Assembly: GCA_028455995.1 (NCBI GenBank) | Contig: JABELC010000001.1 | Location: forward strand, 186,001-250,000 | DNA length: 64,000 bases | Source of the DNA: Scleromitrula shiraiana | Lineage: Eukaryota; Ascomycota; Leotiomycetes; Helotiales; Sclerotiniaceae | Direction: 5' to 3' | Part shown: one piece after another, positions 36,376 through 49,411 of the stretch | How the letters are laid out: the number at the start of each line of letters is the position of its first letter | How positions within the stretch are numbered: position 1 is the stretch's first letter | The notes under the pieces: generated by a model | Databases searched by the model: none | Told to the model about the DNA's origin: nothing | Seen by the model: only the letters and a program-made list of their open reading frames with translations | Made by a program: the position numbers and the translations under genes

Positions 36376-38178
36376 TATCTATATCCATAATCATACTCAT
36401 ACTCATACTCATACTCAAATAAACACCTACTACTAGTATAACATGCCTATATAAATAAATATATATACATATAAATGAATCATAAAGATACATACTACTA
36501 CTTATCTTCCGAGTCCTTCCATTACTACATTTATGAAGTGTGAGGTGTGAAGTGTGAAGTGTTCAAGTTTGTGGAGGTGGCTTGGCTTAGTGAGTTTGTG
36601 TAATGGGCAGAGGTGAGGTGAGGTGAAGTGAGGTGAGGTGCTTACTAAGCTTTATGTATATACTCGGGTTGGATTGGGAGGGGAGGAGAGGGGAGGGTGG
36701 ATATATTGTATTGTATTATATTGTATTATATTATATTATATTATATGGCCAGGTTGGAGGGAGGGTAATGAGTGAGATCGTTGATGGATGTTAGATTTGA
36801 TTTGATTAGATTAGATTTGATTAGATAGATGATATTGGAAAAGAAAAGAAAAGAAAGGAAACGAAAAGGAAAGGAAACGAAAAGGAAAGGAAGGGAAAAA
36901 AGGGGGGGAGAGTAGAAGAGTAGAAGAATAGAAAAGCTATGATACTTGTGGGCTTGTCAAGATATAAGATATAAGATATAAGATATAAGATATAGTCCGG
37001 AGCTTTTCTTCCTGTATGTTTTTACTTAGTGTGAAGGACAGAACAGGGCTGTTTGTGGTGGTGTGGTGTGTGTGTATGTATGTATGGGATGGGATGGCAA
37101 TCGGATATACCCGTTTACATCAGTGTTGGTTCTAATGGGAGGTGTGGCACATATTGTGGCGAGGAGGGTGATGTGGAGGGGGAAGGATAGGTGTGTGGAT
37201 GTTGTGAATGACCAGGGAGGGAGGGGAAGAAAAGGTTTGAGATTGGTAATTGGTAGAACTATTTGAGAGAAAATAAGAAGAGAGAGAGAAATAAGAAAGA
37301 TTTTCCGTTACTTATTATTACTTTTATTTACAAGGATATGGAATTGGATGGATATGGATATAGATATGGATATGGATATGGATATGGATATAGATATGGA
37401 TGGGCTTGCGAATTAAATAATATGATGTGTTGACTCTTGAAATGCCTTTTTAGGACCTTGTTTAAATGTGAGGTGGGGGATAGGTGTTGTTTACAAAACA
37501 TATGGATAGATCAGATCGATGATCGAATACGTAGATAAATAATAAATTAACATATGCATATGGGAAATCTTCCAACTTAAGTTTACATTTTATTTCTGTT
37601 ATTCACTTCATGTTACTTACTTTGAATATATTCTCAATTTATTTGAATGAATAAGTAAAGAGTGAGAAGGAAGTTTATTGAATAACGGACAAACGATAAA
37701 TCCCATCTTTTCCTCCCATGCTATTATTGAATAGTAAACAACCGATTATCAATTTCCCCATATATCCTACAGTACCTACAGTACCTATCTCCAGAGCTTA
37801 TTACATACATATATACACTTTTTTCGAACGAATGCCATATGGAACGGAACGAACGATTATACAGCAACCGCAGAGCTGAACAAACAGTTTATAATTATAA
37901 TTTCGGCATACCTTCCTTACCTTACACACCAGCCGTTCGAATAGCTCCAAAAGATTAGGTTTACCCATCTCGACACCTGCCTCCGAGTACGTCCGAAGAT
38001 TCCTATAATTCGAGAAAGGGAGGGTTGTTTACATCTTATCGTATCACCTTATCATATTATTATATTCGAAACGGAAAGAATTAACGAATTACGATCTCCG
38101 GAAACCTGTCGAAATCGAAAACATACGGTGATATCAAGAACAACCGGGACGATTGGGAAAATTAAGAAATCGTTCCTA
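34878..38178. other. 3.3-kb repeat-rich spacer
   Basis: No supported gene. Holds GGGAA/GGAAAG purine runs (35455-35510), (GGGAATGA)n (35905-35945), (GAAT)n (36023-36058), (GATATAA)n (36959-36995) and (GGATAT)n (37345-37400). From about 37.7 kb it is the Ssk1 promoter and leader. Confidence 0.6.
36238..36375. repeat. (TTTA)n tetranucleotide microsatellite
   Basis: About 30 TTTA units with one interruption (ATGTTTGT) near 36280. Confidence 0.98.
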
Positions 38179-41093
38179 ATGACGATGGGAGATTTGAAAA
38201 CGAGATTGAAAGCTAAATTCAGTCGGAGACATTCATATACTTCGTCGATTGGATCATCTAATAATGGGAATGGAGGTGGTGGAGGAAGTGGTGGTGTAGC
38301 AGGACATCCGGATGATAGGGATGAGGAGACAGTTAATAAAGCACATTCTACTCGGTCTATGGGCGAGAAGAGTAAATCGACGAGGAGTTTACGGTCTAAA
38401 GCTAGTATAAATCGGAATTCTATTTATATTGGTGGTAATGGTGGTGGTTCGGCGAATGCTTCTAAGAATGATATTCGGATTGTTGGGAGAGGTGATACGA
38501 GTAGTATTGATGGAAATGGAAATGGAAATGGAAATGCAAGTCCAAGAGAAGCAAAATTCAATATTCATAAAGGAGATGTAATTGATGAGGTTGATCCGCT
38601 TGATGATATTACTACACTAGGTACTCGTGCTACTACAGATGAAGGATCTGGGATTGGAGTTGATGAAAGAATTATTAGTGTTGGTGGTGGTGGTGGTGGT
38701 GGTGGTCAAGGAATTGGGCTCGAGGTTGGCGCGGAACTAAGGTTATTAAATCTTCGAAATAGTAGCGATCTGCAACAACACCAACTACAATCCGATTCAA
38801 TTATTACAACTTCAGAACAAGAACAAGAACAAGAAGAACAAGCACAGCGACAACAAAAATTCAAACAACATTTTACGAATTCAAAATTGGCTCTTGAGGA
38901 TCTTAATAATCACGATAGTTTCTCATCCACAACTAATTTTCCAACTCCAAATACAGATATTGTACCTAGGTTATTGCAAGAAGAGGAAGATTTGGTAGAA
39001 GAAGGGAGGTTGAACGAAAACGAAAACGAAAAGGATGAAATTCGAGACGAACCTCCACAAGATACAAAAGAGCTAAGATTTGGAAGCCCAAAGCAGCCAC
39101 ACAGTCCTACGAGTCTTCAAAATATTCATCCACATCAACCGATAGCAAGAAGACCTGCGGAATTAACAAGACGACAAAGTTTATTACCACATCAACAAAC
39201 TAAGTTAATAAAGACATTGTTGGAAACCGATTTACCTACACAACCTCGAGTTACATCTATCGGCGGGGATTATTTTTCGAATCAAGGTCTCGCAACAATT
39301 AGCGCAACAATGGTTACGAGGAAAATTTGGGTTAAGAGACCGGGTGCTTCGGCGACTTTGGTCACTATAAATGAGGATGATTTGGTTGACGATGTGCGAG
39401 ATATGATTTTAAAAAAATATGCCAATTCTTTAGGAAGAAGTTTCGATGCTCCAGATGTCACTTTACGAATTATACCGAGGGAACAACAGAGGCAGGAAAG
39501 AACTTTAGGACCAGAGGAACCTATGACCCGGACACTCGATGCATATTTTCCTGGTGGCCAAACAGTGGATGAGGCTTTGGTTATTGATGTACCTTTAAAA
39601 CGTACACCCAAACCATCTCCTCGACCAAATAGTCATTCTCACAATACATATTATGATGAAGGACGACCTACGGAAACTGGATCGGATTACTTTCCACCTA
39701 TGCCAATACCGGTTCCTTCACCAGGTCTGTCAAATAGTGTCCCGGTTATTAATGGAACTCACCACGCAGCTGCTCCCTTATTAGCACATGCTATGTCAGT
39801 ACTTACCACCGGTCATGTCCCTGCCTTACCATCACCAGGAAGTGGAAGAAGGCATCACAATTCAAGGCCTAAAATAGGACGAACACATACTTCATCCCCA
39901 ACAGTTATTAGTGGACACAGTCAACCAGTGGTTGTGAATAACGGTATGCAATATTCACGTGGCATAGTCAGATCGAGAACTCACTCAAGTGCCTCAGAAA
40001 AATCCACCGCTCCCCCACCACCGCCATTACCTACACCTCCAGCTGCTAACCAGGACCTTATTGTTCAAAGAGTCGCAACACCCCCGCCACGCGTATCATC
40101 CCCCAAACCAAAACGACCACCCAAGAGAAGAAACCCCGTAGATCATCCCTCCCTCCCAGCCGGAATGCTAAATGGAGCCGTCCCACCTATCAATGTCCTC
40201 ATCGTCGAAGATAACATCATCAACCTAAAACTCCTCGAGGCCTTCATGAAACGTCTGAAAGTCCGCTGGCAAACCGCCATGAACGGTCGCGAAGCAGTAA
40301 ACAAATGGCGAGGGGGAGGTTTCCATCTGGTACTTATGGACATCCAACTTCCCATCATGAGTGGTTTAGAAGCAACCAAGGAAATTCGTCGTCTGGAACG
40401 TCTTAATTCGATAGGTGTTTTCTCAAGTAGTGCGAGTAGTAATGCCCCGTCGGAGAAGGAATCCGAGGAGGAACCGGAGGGCGAGGATAAATTACCTAGT
40501 ACGGTTTTGTTTAAGAGTCCGGTTATTATTGTGGCTCTTACGGCTTCTTCGTTGCAGTCTGATAGACATGAGGCTTTGGCGGCGGGATGTAATGACTTTT
40601 TGACTAAGGTTTGTTTTTTTTTTCATGTTCTTTTTTGGTTCTTTTCCCCCCATTTTCCATTTCATTCCCTGGCCGAATAAATAAGAAAGAAATAAAAGCT
40701 AATTAAAACCCTCTAAAGCCGGTAAATTTCGTCTGGCTCGAACGTAAAGTCATGGAATGGGGCTGCATGCAAGCGCTAATCGATTTCGACGGTTGGCGCA
40801 AATGGAAAGATTTTAGCAGTCAACAACCTGCTACGGATGGTAATAGCGGTAATAATAATAATAGTAATGGAACTGGGGGAATGGGCGGAATAGGAGGGTT
40901 GGCAAAGGATAAGAAGATGGAGAGTGAGGGGAAGAAGAAAAAGAAACATAGGGGTTCGATGGGGAGTTTGAGTGGGGTTGGGGAGAAGAGGGGGGAGATT
41001 GTTAGGAAGATTTCAGAGGGGGATGAGGGGGAGGGGGAGGGGTTGGGTGTGGGTGTGCCTGTTAGTTTGGAGGGGGTGGTGGGGGCCTTGTAG
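38179..41093 (+). CDS. ssk1: Ssk1-type response regulator of the HOG phosphorelay
   Basis: The output regulator of the two-component osmotic/oxidative stress relay that signals to the Hog1 MAPK cascade. Two exons (intron 40609-40718, phase 0) give 934 residues. The long N-terminus is low complexity with Gly runs (GGT codons near 38682-38705), Gln/Glu and Asn/Glu repeats. A conserved central block (TRKIWVKRPGASATLVTINE, then DDVRDMILKKYANSLGRSFD) is typical of fungal Ssk1. The C-terminal receiver starts INVLIVEDNIINLKLLEAFM. Its phospho-acceptor is Asp721 in VLMDIQLP and the conserved Lys is 810 in NDFLTK, the last codon before the intron. As in other Ssk1 proteins, an acidic Ser/Glu insert splits the receiver. 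The first ATG of the open frame is 38179; 38185 (MGDLKTRLKAKFSRR) is an alternative start. A Gly/Lys-rich tail ends the protein. Confidence 0.93.
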
Positions 41094-41370
41094 GATTGGG
41101 TTGGGAAGGGATGGATGGATGGATAGGTGTGGGAATGGTAATGGGAATGGACTGGGAATACAATACAATACAATTGAGAGGATAGGGCTGGGAATGGAAA
41201 TGGGAGCGAGGATATACATACAACATACATGGCTAAGGATATGGCTAAGGATATGGATGGAGAAGAAATCTACTTGGAATCGATTGGAGTCTAAACGGAA
41301 TAAATGGAATAAATGAAGCACCAAAGCAAAGCGTTTTATTCCCCATCTCTATAGCTTATATCGTACATAT

Positions 41371-42352
41371 TACTCGGTTAAATTAAAATTGAAGCACGCG
41401 CAAAATAAGCGAATCGCCTCAAAATCGACGATTTTGTATAAAACACCTTTTACACCGATGTAAATAAATCGATTAATTATTTATAGAATTATTTAAAATT
41501 TTAAATTTGAATTATTTTTATATTAAAATATTTATTATTAAAATTTAAAGGTTAAATAATCATTTTCAAATTTATAATATTTAATTAAATATAAAGTAAA
41601 AATCATATAAAAATATTGTATTTTTAATTTGATTTAAATCGAGTAAATTACTATATTAGAAGATAATGAAGATATATATGAATATATAGAAAAAAAAGCT
41701 TTTATTTAATATAAATATTATATATTAAAATATAATATAATAGTCTTGAAAAGTCGAAGTTTTAAGGGTATTTTTAATTCTTTAAAATCTTTAAAAATCT
41801 TAATAATTCATTCAAATCAAAATTATATTAAATAATATTTTAATATAGTAATTATAAGGATATAAATTATCATATATAAAAATTTGAAGTGATTTTAATG
41901 ATTTTTAAAAATCGAAGTTATGGTGGTGTTTAGTGCTTGTAAACATTATATATAATCTTTTTAACTTTATTATATTATATTTTTTATATATTTTTAATAT
42001 ATACAATATTTATATCAAATAAAAGTTTGTTTTTTATATATTCATATATATCTTCATTATTTCTTAATATAGTAATTTACTCGATTTAAATCAAATTAAA
42101 AATATTGTATTTTTATATGATTTTTACTTCATATTTAATTAAATATTATAAATTTGAAAATGATTATTTAATCATCAAATTTTAATGATAAGTATTTTAA
42201 TAAAAAAATAATTCAAATTCAAAATTTTAAATAATTCTATAAATAATTAATCAATTTATTTATATTGGCGCAAGAAGTGATTTATATAAAATCATCGATT
42301 TTGAGGGTTTTTCAGTAATTTGCGCGTGCTTCAATTTTAATTTAATCGAGTA
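41371..42352. mobile_element. 982-bp AT-rich fold-back (giant hairpin) element with RIP-like composition
   Basis: The two halves are near reverse complements. The left end reads TACTCGGTTAAATTAAAATT then GAAGCACGCGCAAA. The right end, reverse-complemented, reads TACTCGATTAAATTAAAATT then GAAGCACGCGCAAA. The arms stay alignable for roughly 400-480 bp with scattered differences, and the loop is near 41.85-41.95 kb. Both flanks show TAT, a possible target duplication and compatible with TA-type insertion. There is no ORF. Apart from the terminal 60-100 bp the sequence is almost all A and T, as expected after repeat-induced point mutation. Confidence 0.8.
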
Positions 42353-44025
42353 TATCATATTATTTTAAATGAGTTTTTTGAATTACTGGGGTTGGATGTG
42401 AGGTTTGAATTGATGATTTGATGATTTGATAGTTGGTGGGAGGAGGATGTATTTTACTTTTTTCACTGTTTAGCGAGAGGAGGATGGGGGAAAGGAGAGG
42501 GGAGGAAGATGAATAAATGAATGAATGGATGAAAGTAGGGCATAGGGTGGAGTAGAATGGAACGGGGAGGGAAGGGGAGATGCATATTTAGTTATGATTC
42601 ACGAGGTATAGACCACTAGTAGTACAATAGTATATCAATCATAATCTAGAGAAATACGTATGGTATGATAGATGGAGTGGGTTGAGATATATGGACGGAT
42701 GCATATGGAATGAATATATGTAGAGCATACACTATACTTGAGTTATTGAGCTAGTTTTAGGACGGACTTGTGTGCAACTTGGAGAATTTTGTGGGCTTGA
42801 ATATGATGTTTAGAGAGAGGGGGGAGGAGAGAGGAGGAGGGGGATAGCGGTGAAAATTAATGAATGAATGTAATAGATAAAGGCGCACGTAAGCAAGCAA
42901 GTAAGTAGGCTTGATTAAGTTAATAACTTGACCAGCTGAGCTGCAGCAATCAATGAATGATTAGAAATTTCGTGTTAAGATTAACGGTCAGAAAAATACA
43001 AAGAAGCTGAACGAACAAACGCCTTTCTTGGATGACCGAATAACTTGCAATCTAGCTTGGTTTCACAGTCCTGCCTGCTATGTATTTCTGATGCTAAATG
43101 CTACGGCCAAGAGAAGAGTTAGTTGTGCCTATATGAGGTAGGTATACTTTACTACAACATCGGACATACAATATGAGCATCCATTATCAGATCCAGCAGT
43201 TTCCAGCGAACAAAATCTTTATTCTACGCAACCTACCTAATACATGCATGCATGCATGAATAGATCTGATAAGAGCCGGAAAATATATCACGAAACCTCG
43301 AACATGCATCTACTAGGAACAAAAAAAAAGAATTAAAGAATAAGGCTGCATTCGTTGGCATGTAATACAGAAGCATCAGGTGCAAGGAATCAGTTCTGGC
43401 AGAATCGAAAACACCGACTTCTAAGGGTCCAATACAAAAAAGGAATTGGCCAGAAATCGTATTTTGCCCATTTATGTCCTGCAGATCCTATCATATAACC
43501 GGTTTCGTTTCATTTCGTATTGTATGGTATCGCAATGCCATAAACTATGTAGGTAGGGACCTTCACTTCATCTTCGTATCCCCCTTACATAACATGTCCC
43601 ACCACCCAAGGGAAATATACCTCGTTGTGGTAGGTGAGCAGTCGGATTTGTAGACTGCAAATCACTCAGGTGAGTCAATGATAACATCTATGAGGGCAGC
43701 GGTTGGGTATGGCAGATATACACGTGTATGGGAACGATAATGGACTGGGTGGGAGGGACGGGGTGATGCGTGGATGGGCGCTTCTAGCCTGTTATGTTGG
43801 GATCGCCATGCCGGATGGGAGATAAGGGGAGATTGGATGGTACAGATCTACGTACGAGAATGGCCGAGGGGATTATGGGATTTGGCATTTGGATTGGGAT
43901 GGGGATTTTGTTCGAAATTTGAAGGACTACTTCTACGTACTTTACTCCCTTCAAACTTCATATTAGTCGTCTCACATTGTATCTTCTCCTTCTCCTTCTC
44001 CTACTCCTTGATTTCAAACCCCAAA
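42353..44025. other. 1.7-kb spacer and antiporter promoter
   Basis: No supported gene. (ATGA)-like and (GAGG)-like short runs lie at 42.5 and 42.8 kb. A (TTCTCC)n pyrimidine tract (about 43982-44005) sits just before the antiporter ATG. Confidence 0.55.
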
Positions 44026-45774
44026 ATGGCATACCTCCCCTATATCGAGCCCGGCCTCGAAATAATCCTCCCCCTATCAACCCTCCTCCTCCTCCTCAAC
44101 ATAACCCGCTGCACCCTCGACCACACAATATACTGCGGTCTAATCGGCGAAATACTCATCGGCATAATCCTCGGCATGCCCCTCTCCGGAACCGCGCTCC
44201 TCTCCTCCCAAATCCAAGACACGATTCAATACCTCGGCTACCTCGGGCTCATCGGCCTCGTATTCGAAGGCGGCCTAACCACCTCCCTTAATCTCCTGCG
44301 CCAAAAAATCTGGATCACCCTCTCCGCCGCCCTCATCGGAATCCTCCTCCCTATGATCCTCTCTTTCCCCATCATGGCCATGCAATTCCAAACGCCCCTC
44401 GGCCCTAAATACCCCACCGCCCTAGCCGCTTTCTCCGCTGGCGTATCACTCTGCTCGACCTCGCTGGGCTCCACATTCATCATACTCGCCTCGGCCAACA
44501 TGCAGAAAACGCAAACGGGAACCTTGATCGCGGGGGCGGCCATGATCGACGATGTGATTGTGCTTGTGATGGTTAAGATTGTTACGGCGCTGGGACAGGG
44601 ACAGTCGGGGATTTGGGCGATTGCCAGACCGGCGGTTTCGAGTCTGGGGCTCATTGGGGTTTCGTTGGTTGCGGTGCCGTGGGTTTTGGGCCCGCTTTGG
44701 AGGGTCGCGTGTAGATTTTTGGGGGGTTTGAATGAGTATTTTAGGGGTGGCAGGGATGGGTTTGAAGTTGGTTATGAGACGCACGATAAGGGGTTGTGGA
44801 GACACATGGGATTTTTGCTTTCGAGTTTGACGTTGGTGGTTTTTGTTACTGTTGCGGCTTATCTTGAGGGGTCGGTATTATTGGCTGCGTTTTTGGCGGG
44901 AGCAGTGGTGAGATATATTTGGCAGAGTGAATCGGAGGTTGAGATGGAATTGGAAATGGAGATCGATCATCCTACTGTTATGTTCGAGGAGTATTATAAG
45001 CCTATTATGGATTATATTCTGGTGCCGTTCTTTTTCGTAAGTACAAAATTTACCCCATTCATGATATTGATCATGAAACAGAGCCTTATCGGCTTTATTG
45101 TCGACTTTCAATCATCCAACTGACTAAACAAATAGGCATCCATCGGCTTCTCAATCCCCATATCAGAAATGTTCACCGCCTCCATCGCCTGGAAAGGAAT
45201 CTTCTATTCCATCCTAATGTTCATCGCCAAAGCTGCCGTAGGACTAGTCCTCTACATGGATTACTTCCTCTCAAAAATGACATGGATAACCAGCATTCGC
45301 AAGAAACTCTCCAACCCACCCCTACCAGATACCGAAGAATCCTCCCAGCAAGAAAGCAATACCGAGGAAAGTCTCAATATGAGAAAAGTCGATACGATTA
45401 CACCACCCCATCTTGACGCTATTATCGTCGGATCTACCATGATAGCGCGCGGAGGATTCGGATTTCTAGTTGCGTCTGAGGCGCAAAGTTCGGGGACGCT
45501 AAGTTTAAGACCGAGACCGTTTAGTTTATTTCGAGTTCAGGATTCTTCTCCTTCTTCTTCTACGTCTAAGATGGGTGGTGATTTTCACACATTGGATGTA
45601 GTAGAAGATCAAATATTTTTGGTTATTATTTGGGCATTGGTTTTATGTACGATTGCTGGGCCGATTGTTTCGGGGTTAGCGGTTAGGAGGAAATTGATGA
45701 TGGAGAGGAGATGTGAATGTGGAGTTTCTTCGAGGGGTTTGGGACAGGATGTTGGTTGTCATCTTTGTTTGTGA
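44026..45774 (+). CDS. Cation/H+ antiporter, sodium/hydrogen exchanger (CPA) family
   Basis: A multi-pass membrane exchanger of Na+ or K+ for H+. Two exons (intron 45037-45135, phase 0) give 549 residues, about 11-12 helices. Diagnostic parts are GLIGEILIGIILGMPLSG (helix 2), GYLGLIGLVFEGGLTTSLNL, the extended region around FSAGVSLCSTSLGSTFIILA, and AGAAMIDDVIVLVMVKIV, with the paired Asp typical of the ion-binding site in electrogenic members. The second exon carries ASIGFSIPISEMF and STMIARGGFGFLVASEAQ, with Arg where the family has the conserved basic residue. A short charged loop (NPPLPDTEESSQQ) and a C-terminal Cys cluster (RCECG...CHLCL) are additions. The start at 44026 (ccaaaATGGC) is preferred over an in-frame ATG at 43774, whose extra 84 residues have no family character. 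Which membrane it sits in cannot be told. Confidence 0.9.
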
Positions 45775-46778
45775 TGAGAGGGGAGTTGGATGGTTGGTGG
45801 TTGGTGTAGGATATGGCTGATTGGATGTAGACCGAATTAGATGAGTGGGAGTATGGTGGATTTGAGTGATGCCTGCCGAGGAGTTTCTTTTTGTTCAGTT
45901 GGATGGTTTTACAGTCACTCGACTTGGGATTTTTTTGCTTGCGATTTCTATACCCCTGATTTGTTCTTTTGCGATATCCTTATTAAGATAGATAGATTGT
46001 AATCCCAATCACCAGTTTCAGAATAACATGTACAATCCTAAAAGTAAGGCTTTGTCGGCAACACAAGTACAAAACATGATAATATTAGTGACAAATTGAA
46101 TTTTGAGATAAGTCTAAAAAGCATCCTCACATGCTCATTCAAAGAACAAACATAATAAATCACGCCTATAAATCCCACCGGAAGAAATCTGACCATCATA
46201 TCTGATTTTAAGAAATAACTCAAATAAACAAAAGCTGAGCAGCTAAGATCTCAATAGCGTGTTGAATAAACTTTGTGTACACATGCAGAAATAAACGGCT
46301 TAGGTCAAATATGCATTGATGCTGCCTAAGTGTGACGATGAGTGACATCGGACTTTTATTTCCCGTCCTGGGCTGAGGATTGGTGGGACGAGGGGTGTTT
46401 TATTTTGAAGTGATACGAGTGCGAGGAAGAGAGGGAGGGGTATTTAAATATTTGGGATTGGAATAGCAACAGGTTTGAAAGAAAGTACTTGGGGCAATTC
46501 AATGGAATAGACGATGGAAGTCAGTAGAAGATATATTGAGCATATATCTCTTGCTGCGGTTACTATTGTCAGCCATCAACCGGCAACATGTGGCCAAATT
46601 GCACATCATCCAATATTCCGAGGAAGTAAAAATAAGGTATAGAACTATCTATTCCAACTCTAAAGATTCATAACTCGCCGAAATTTCCAACGCGAAAAAC
46701 ATGGAGAGGACAAAAGACATCGACAACTAATCCTGCAATCACATAACTCTCTTTCTACCTACACCTCTCCGATTGACA
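45775..46778. other. 1.0-kb convergent intergenic region
   Basis: Lies between the antiporter (plus) and the tail-anchored microprotein gene (minus), so it holds two facing 3' ends. A minus-strand 61-codon ORF (46038-46223) has no feature supporting it. Confidence 0.5.
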
Positions 46779-47108
46779 TCACATCATCACTACTAGCACA
46801 AGTACAACAGCCATCGCGGTGAAAAGCCCGACTGCCACTAAGCTCTGCACAAAACTAATCCATATCCCTGGCCTAGTCTCGTTCCTCACAGTCCCCCAAC
46901 TCAAATTTCCCTCTTCTTTACTGGTTGCATACGAAGGAATCGTTCCGTATCCAGCTGTAAGGGGTACATTGTTCTCTATATCGACTGTATCGATTGGTTG
47001 CTATGAGATACTTAGTAAAAGACTACAGGATATCTGGTAACGACTATTTACCATTGTATCGGAGATTTTGGGTTCAGGTAGGTTCTCTGGGAGAGGTTTG
47101 TACTCCAT
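46779..47108 (-). CDS. Predicted tail-anchored 92-residue membrane protein, two exons
   Basis: Not visible as one ORF. On the minus strand ATG 47108-47106 opens MEYKPLPENLPEPKISDTM. A 51-nt intron (47001-47051: GTAAAT donor, TACTAAG branch, CATAG acceptor, phase 0) joins QPIDTVDIENNVPLTAGYG, a polar segment ending GTVRNETRP, and a single C-terminal hydrophobic helix (GIWISFVQSLVAVG then LFTAMAVVLVLVVMM) running to TGA at 46781-46779. With the cytosolic part first and one helix at the end, it fits a tail-anchored protein of ER, mitochondrial or peroxisomal membrane. No family is recognised. The intact splice signals and the clean change from polar to hydrophobic argue for a real gene. Its 3' end faces the antiporter. 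Confidence 0.6.
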
Positions 47109-49411
47109 CTTGGATGGAGATGGGAGATTCTTGATGATGGGGATTATGAGTGGTACAGGAAGTAACATTCAGACGTTGGATTGAGCTGAAAGGTGGGTGA
47201 GTAGAAGAGGAAAGACGATTACGTCTGCAGAGCTCAATTCTTGGGTATCTTAAGATGATGGATTGATTGGAGGGAATATATGCTCGAGGTTTAATTTCAA
47301 CGGAGTGGAATATGTCCGTATATATCTCTTATCCAGAGGGCATTTTTATTATAGACCGCAGGCCAACCATTAGTGACTTCATCCCAAAGGGTTTGTTTGG
47401 AAATTTGATAAGCCTTGAGGTCGGCTGCGAATGGCATGTGATTGTTAATGAGATTCTTATCTTTGACAAGGATTTAAACAATAGCAATATTTATGATCTG
47501 ATACTGAGAAATAGGCTGTATATCAACAGAATAACGCAACGATTGGATGTGTGATTTGTGTGTAGATATTGTTGCAATCAAGAGATGAAGACAGTGTGTC
47601 AGCGGATTTCAAGACGAAAGCAGACGGTGTTAAGCTGAGCGACACCATCGCGTGAGAAATTGAGGCGCATTGCAGTAAATATTGGAGAACAAATGACACT
47701 CTATTTTCAAACGCTTAATAAATGCAGTATCGGATTCTACCCCATGTGAGACATGCATAATAGAGATGGGCTGCTGAACGTCTCACACGGGGTCGGGAAC
47801 TTCCACTTACCCTTTCTAGAGACATTGATACCGTGAACATAAACCTGAGAAGATCACTTTATTGATTTTAAATTCTCTAAATAAGGGATGATTATATTCT
47901 CCTCGAAACCCCAATAAGCCCGAGAAATATGTAGTAAACTATATACGTGCCTACCTGCGCGAAGACCGGTCTTGTATGGAAACGCAGATCCATCACAATA
48001 GTTGACGAAATACGATAATCATACCATGGGATTACAGCAAATAAATGGTAAAGTTAAAACTTAGTATTGGATAAAGAGCTTATCAAGTTGCTGCTGGGCG
48101 AATAACGATTTTGAAACTTTGTGCGATTCGAGATCAGCAGCTGACTGGAACCTCTTGGTGTGCGGCCTGAAACTTCTAGACTCTCCACAACGTACGATTC
48201 TAGCTTGCACAACTACAATTGTTTCGCTTATTCAATATATTGATGCTTGCTTTATTACGACTCGTTCTTTCTCACAGGGTGCTTGAAGTAGACTTTGAGT
48301 GCGAAGGCGCCCATCGATATTCTCATCGAACACATCAATCTAACCAATCCATACCCAAAAATGCATCCTATTGTATGAAAGTTTTGCTGCATTTGGTGGT
48401 ATTTACCCGCAGATTGTCCCGTTTGACGCGAAGTTGAAGGTATCTTTTGAAATCCTGAAATCATCTTTGAGTCGTTTCGCACAATTAATGTGACACAGTA
48501 AAGGAGTTGATGGGATCTGCGAGATCAGGAAACTTTGTTTTTATGTTGTCCTTATAGAAGATACAGACATGGTAGAGACTCAAGTCAAGAAATGTTCATT
48601 TTCGAGATCTGCGAGGTGAGCGATATAGTTATATCGGTTGATGAACCGTTTGAGTACGCCATATGGCAGGCGATAATTCATGCTTGCCTATTCAACGACC
48701 TGGTCGAATCCGAGTAACTCGTCTCAATGTAATCAATTGGTTGTAATGAACTGGGTTTGAAGAGTTTTCGTGCAGATATAATAGCTTTGAATATTCCTTG
48801 TCAAGAAGATGAGGGAATATGTCCAGATATCCTTCACCGCCTAAATTATTCTGCCAACCTTCTTGTGCTTCCTTTGGTAGTGTTTGTGATGTGCACTTTT
48901 CTTCCTAGATTTCACAAAATAGAAAGCAAGAATAATCTCGGATATTAAAACTGGTTTATGGTGCCAGTACTACATTTTCAAAAATATGTTAATGTCTATG
49001 ACATCATTTGTCCGAGGTAACCTTTTCGTGGAATATTTCCCTTCTAATACAGCTGGTGATTAAATAGAAGACTGGTTACGCACTACTTCAGGGGGGTGCT
49101 TCGTCACCCATAAAGGCGAAGCCACAACTTATTAGACACAGCCTGCCATCCGCCACTAAAGTATAATGCGATGTGAATGAGGTAGTAAAAGTATATATTT
49201 AGTCGTGAGCCGTTATATAAGTGAATCAACTCTCTTCTTCTTCTTCTTCTTCTTCTTCTTGTGATTGATTCAAACCGGTGTTGGTTTGTGTTTGTTTATC
49301 CTTGGAAACAACTCTTCTACCCCTCTTTTAACAAACCCCACTTCCAAGCTACTTGACCTGACAGCAACACCTAAAACCCAAAGAGATCAAGAAGTTAAGA
49401 ACATAAACATA
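47109..49411. other. 2.3-kb spacer with unsupported short ORFs
   Basis: An ATG ORF of 80 codons on the plus strand (47312-47554, MSVYISYPEGIFI...) and one of about 69 codons on the minus strand (about 48255-48464) are possible but carry no recognisable motif. A (CTT)n run at about 49230-49260 lies in the leader of the SYLF gene. Confidence 0.45.

Noticed and set aside
36054..36436. ORFs of 122 and 88 codons over the (TTTA)n array
   Set aside because: Repeat translation into LFIY-type strings; no gene signals.
43774..44025. 84-residue N-terminal extension of the antiporter
   Set aside because: In frame with an ATG, but the added part has no family character and the downstream ATG has the better context and matches family start positions.
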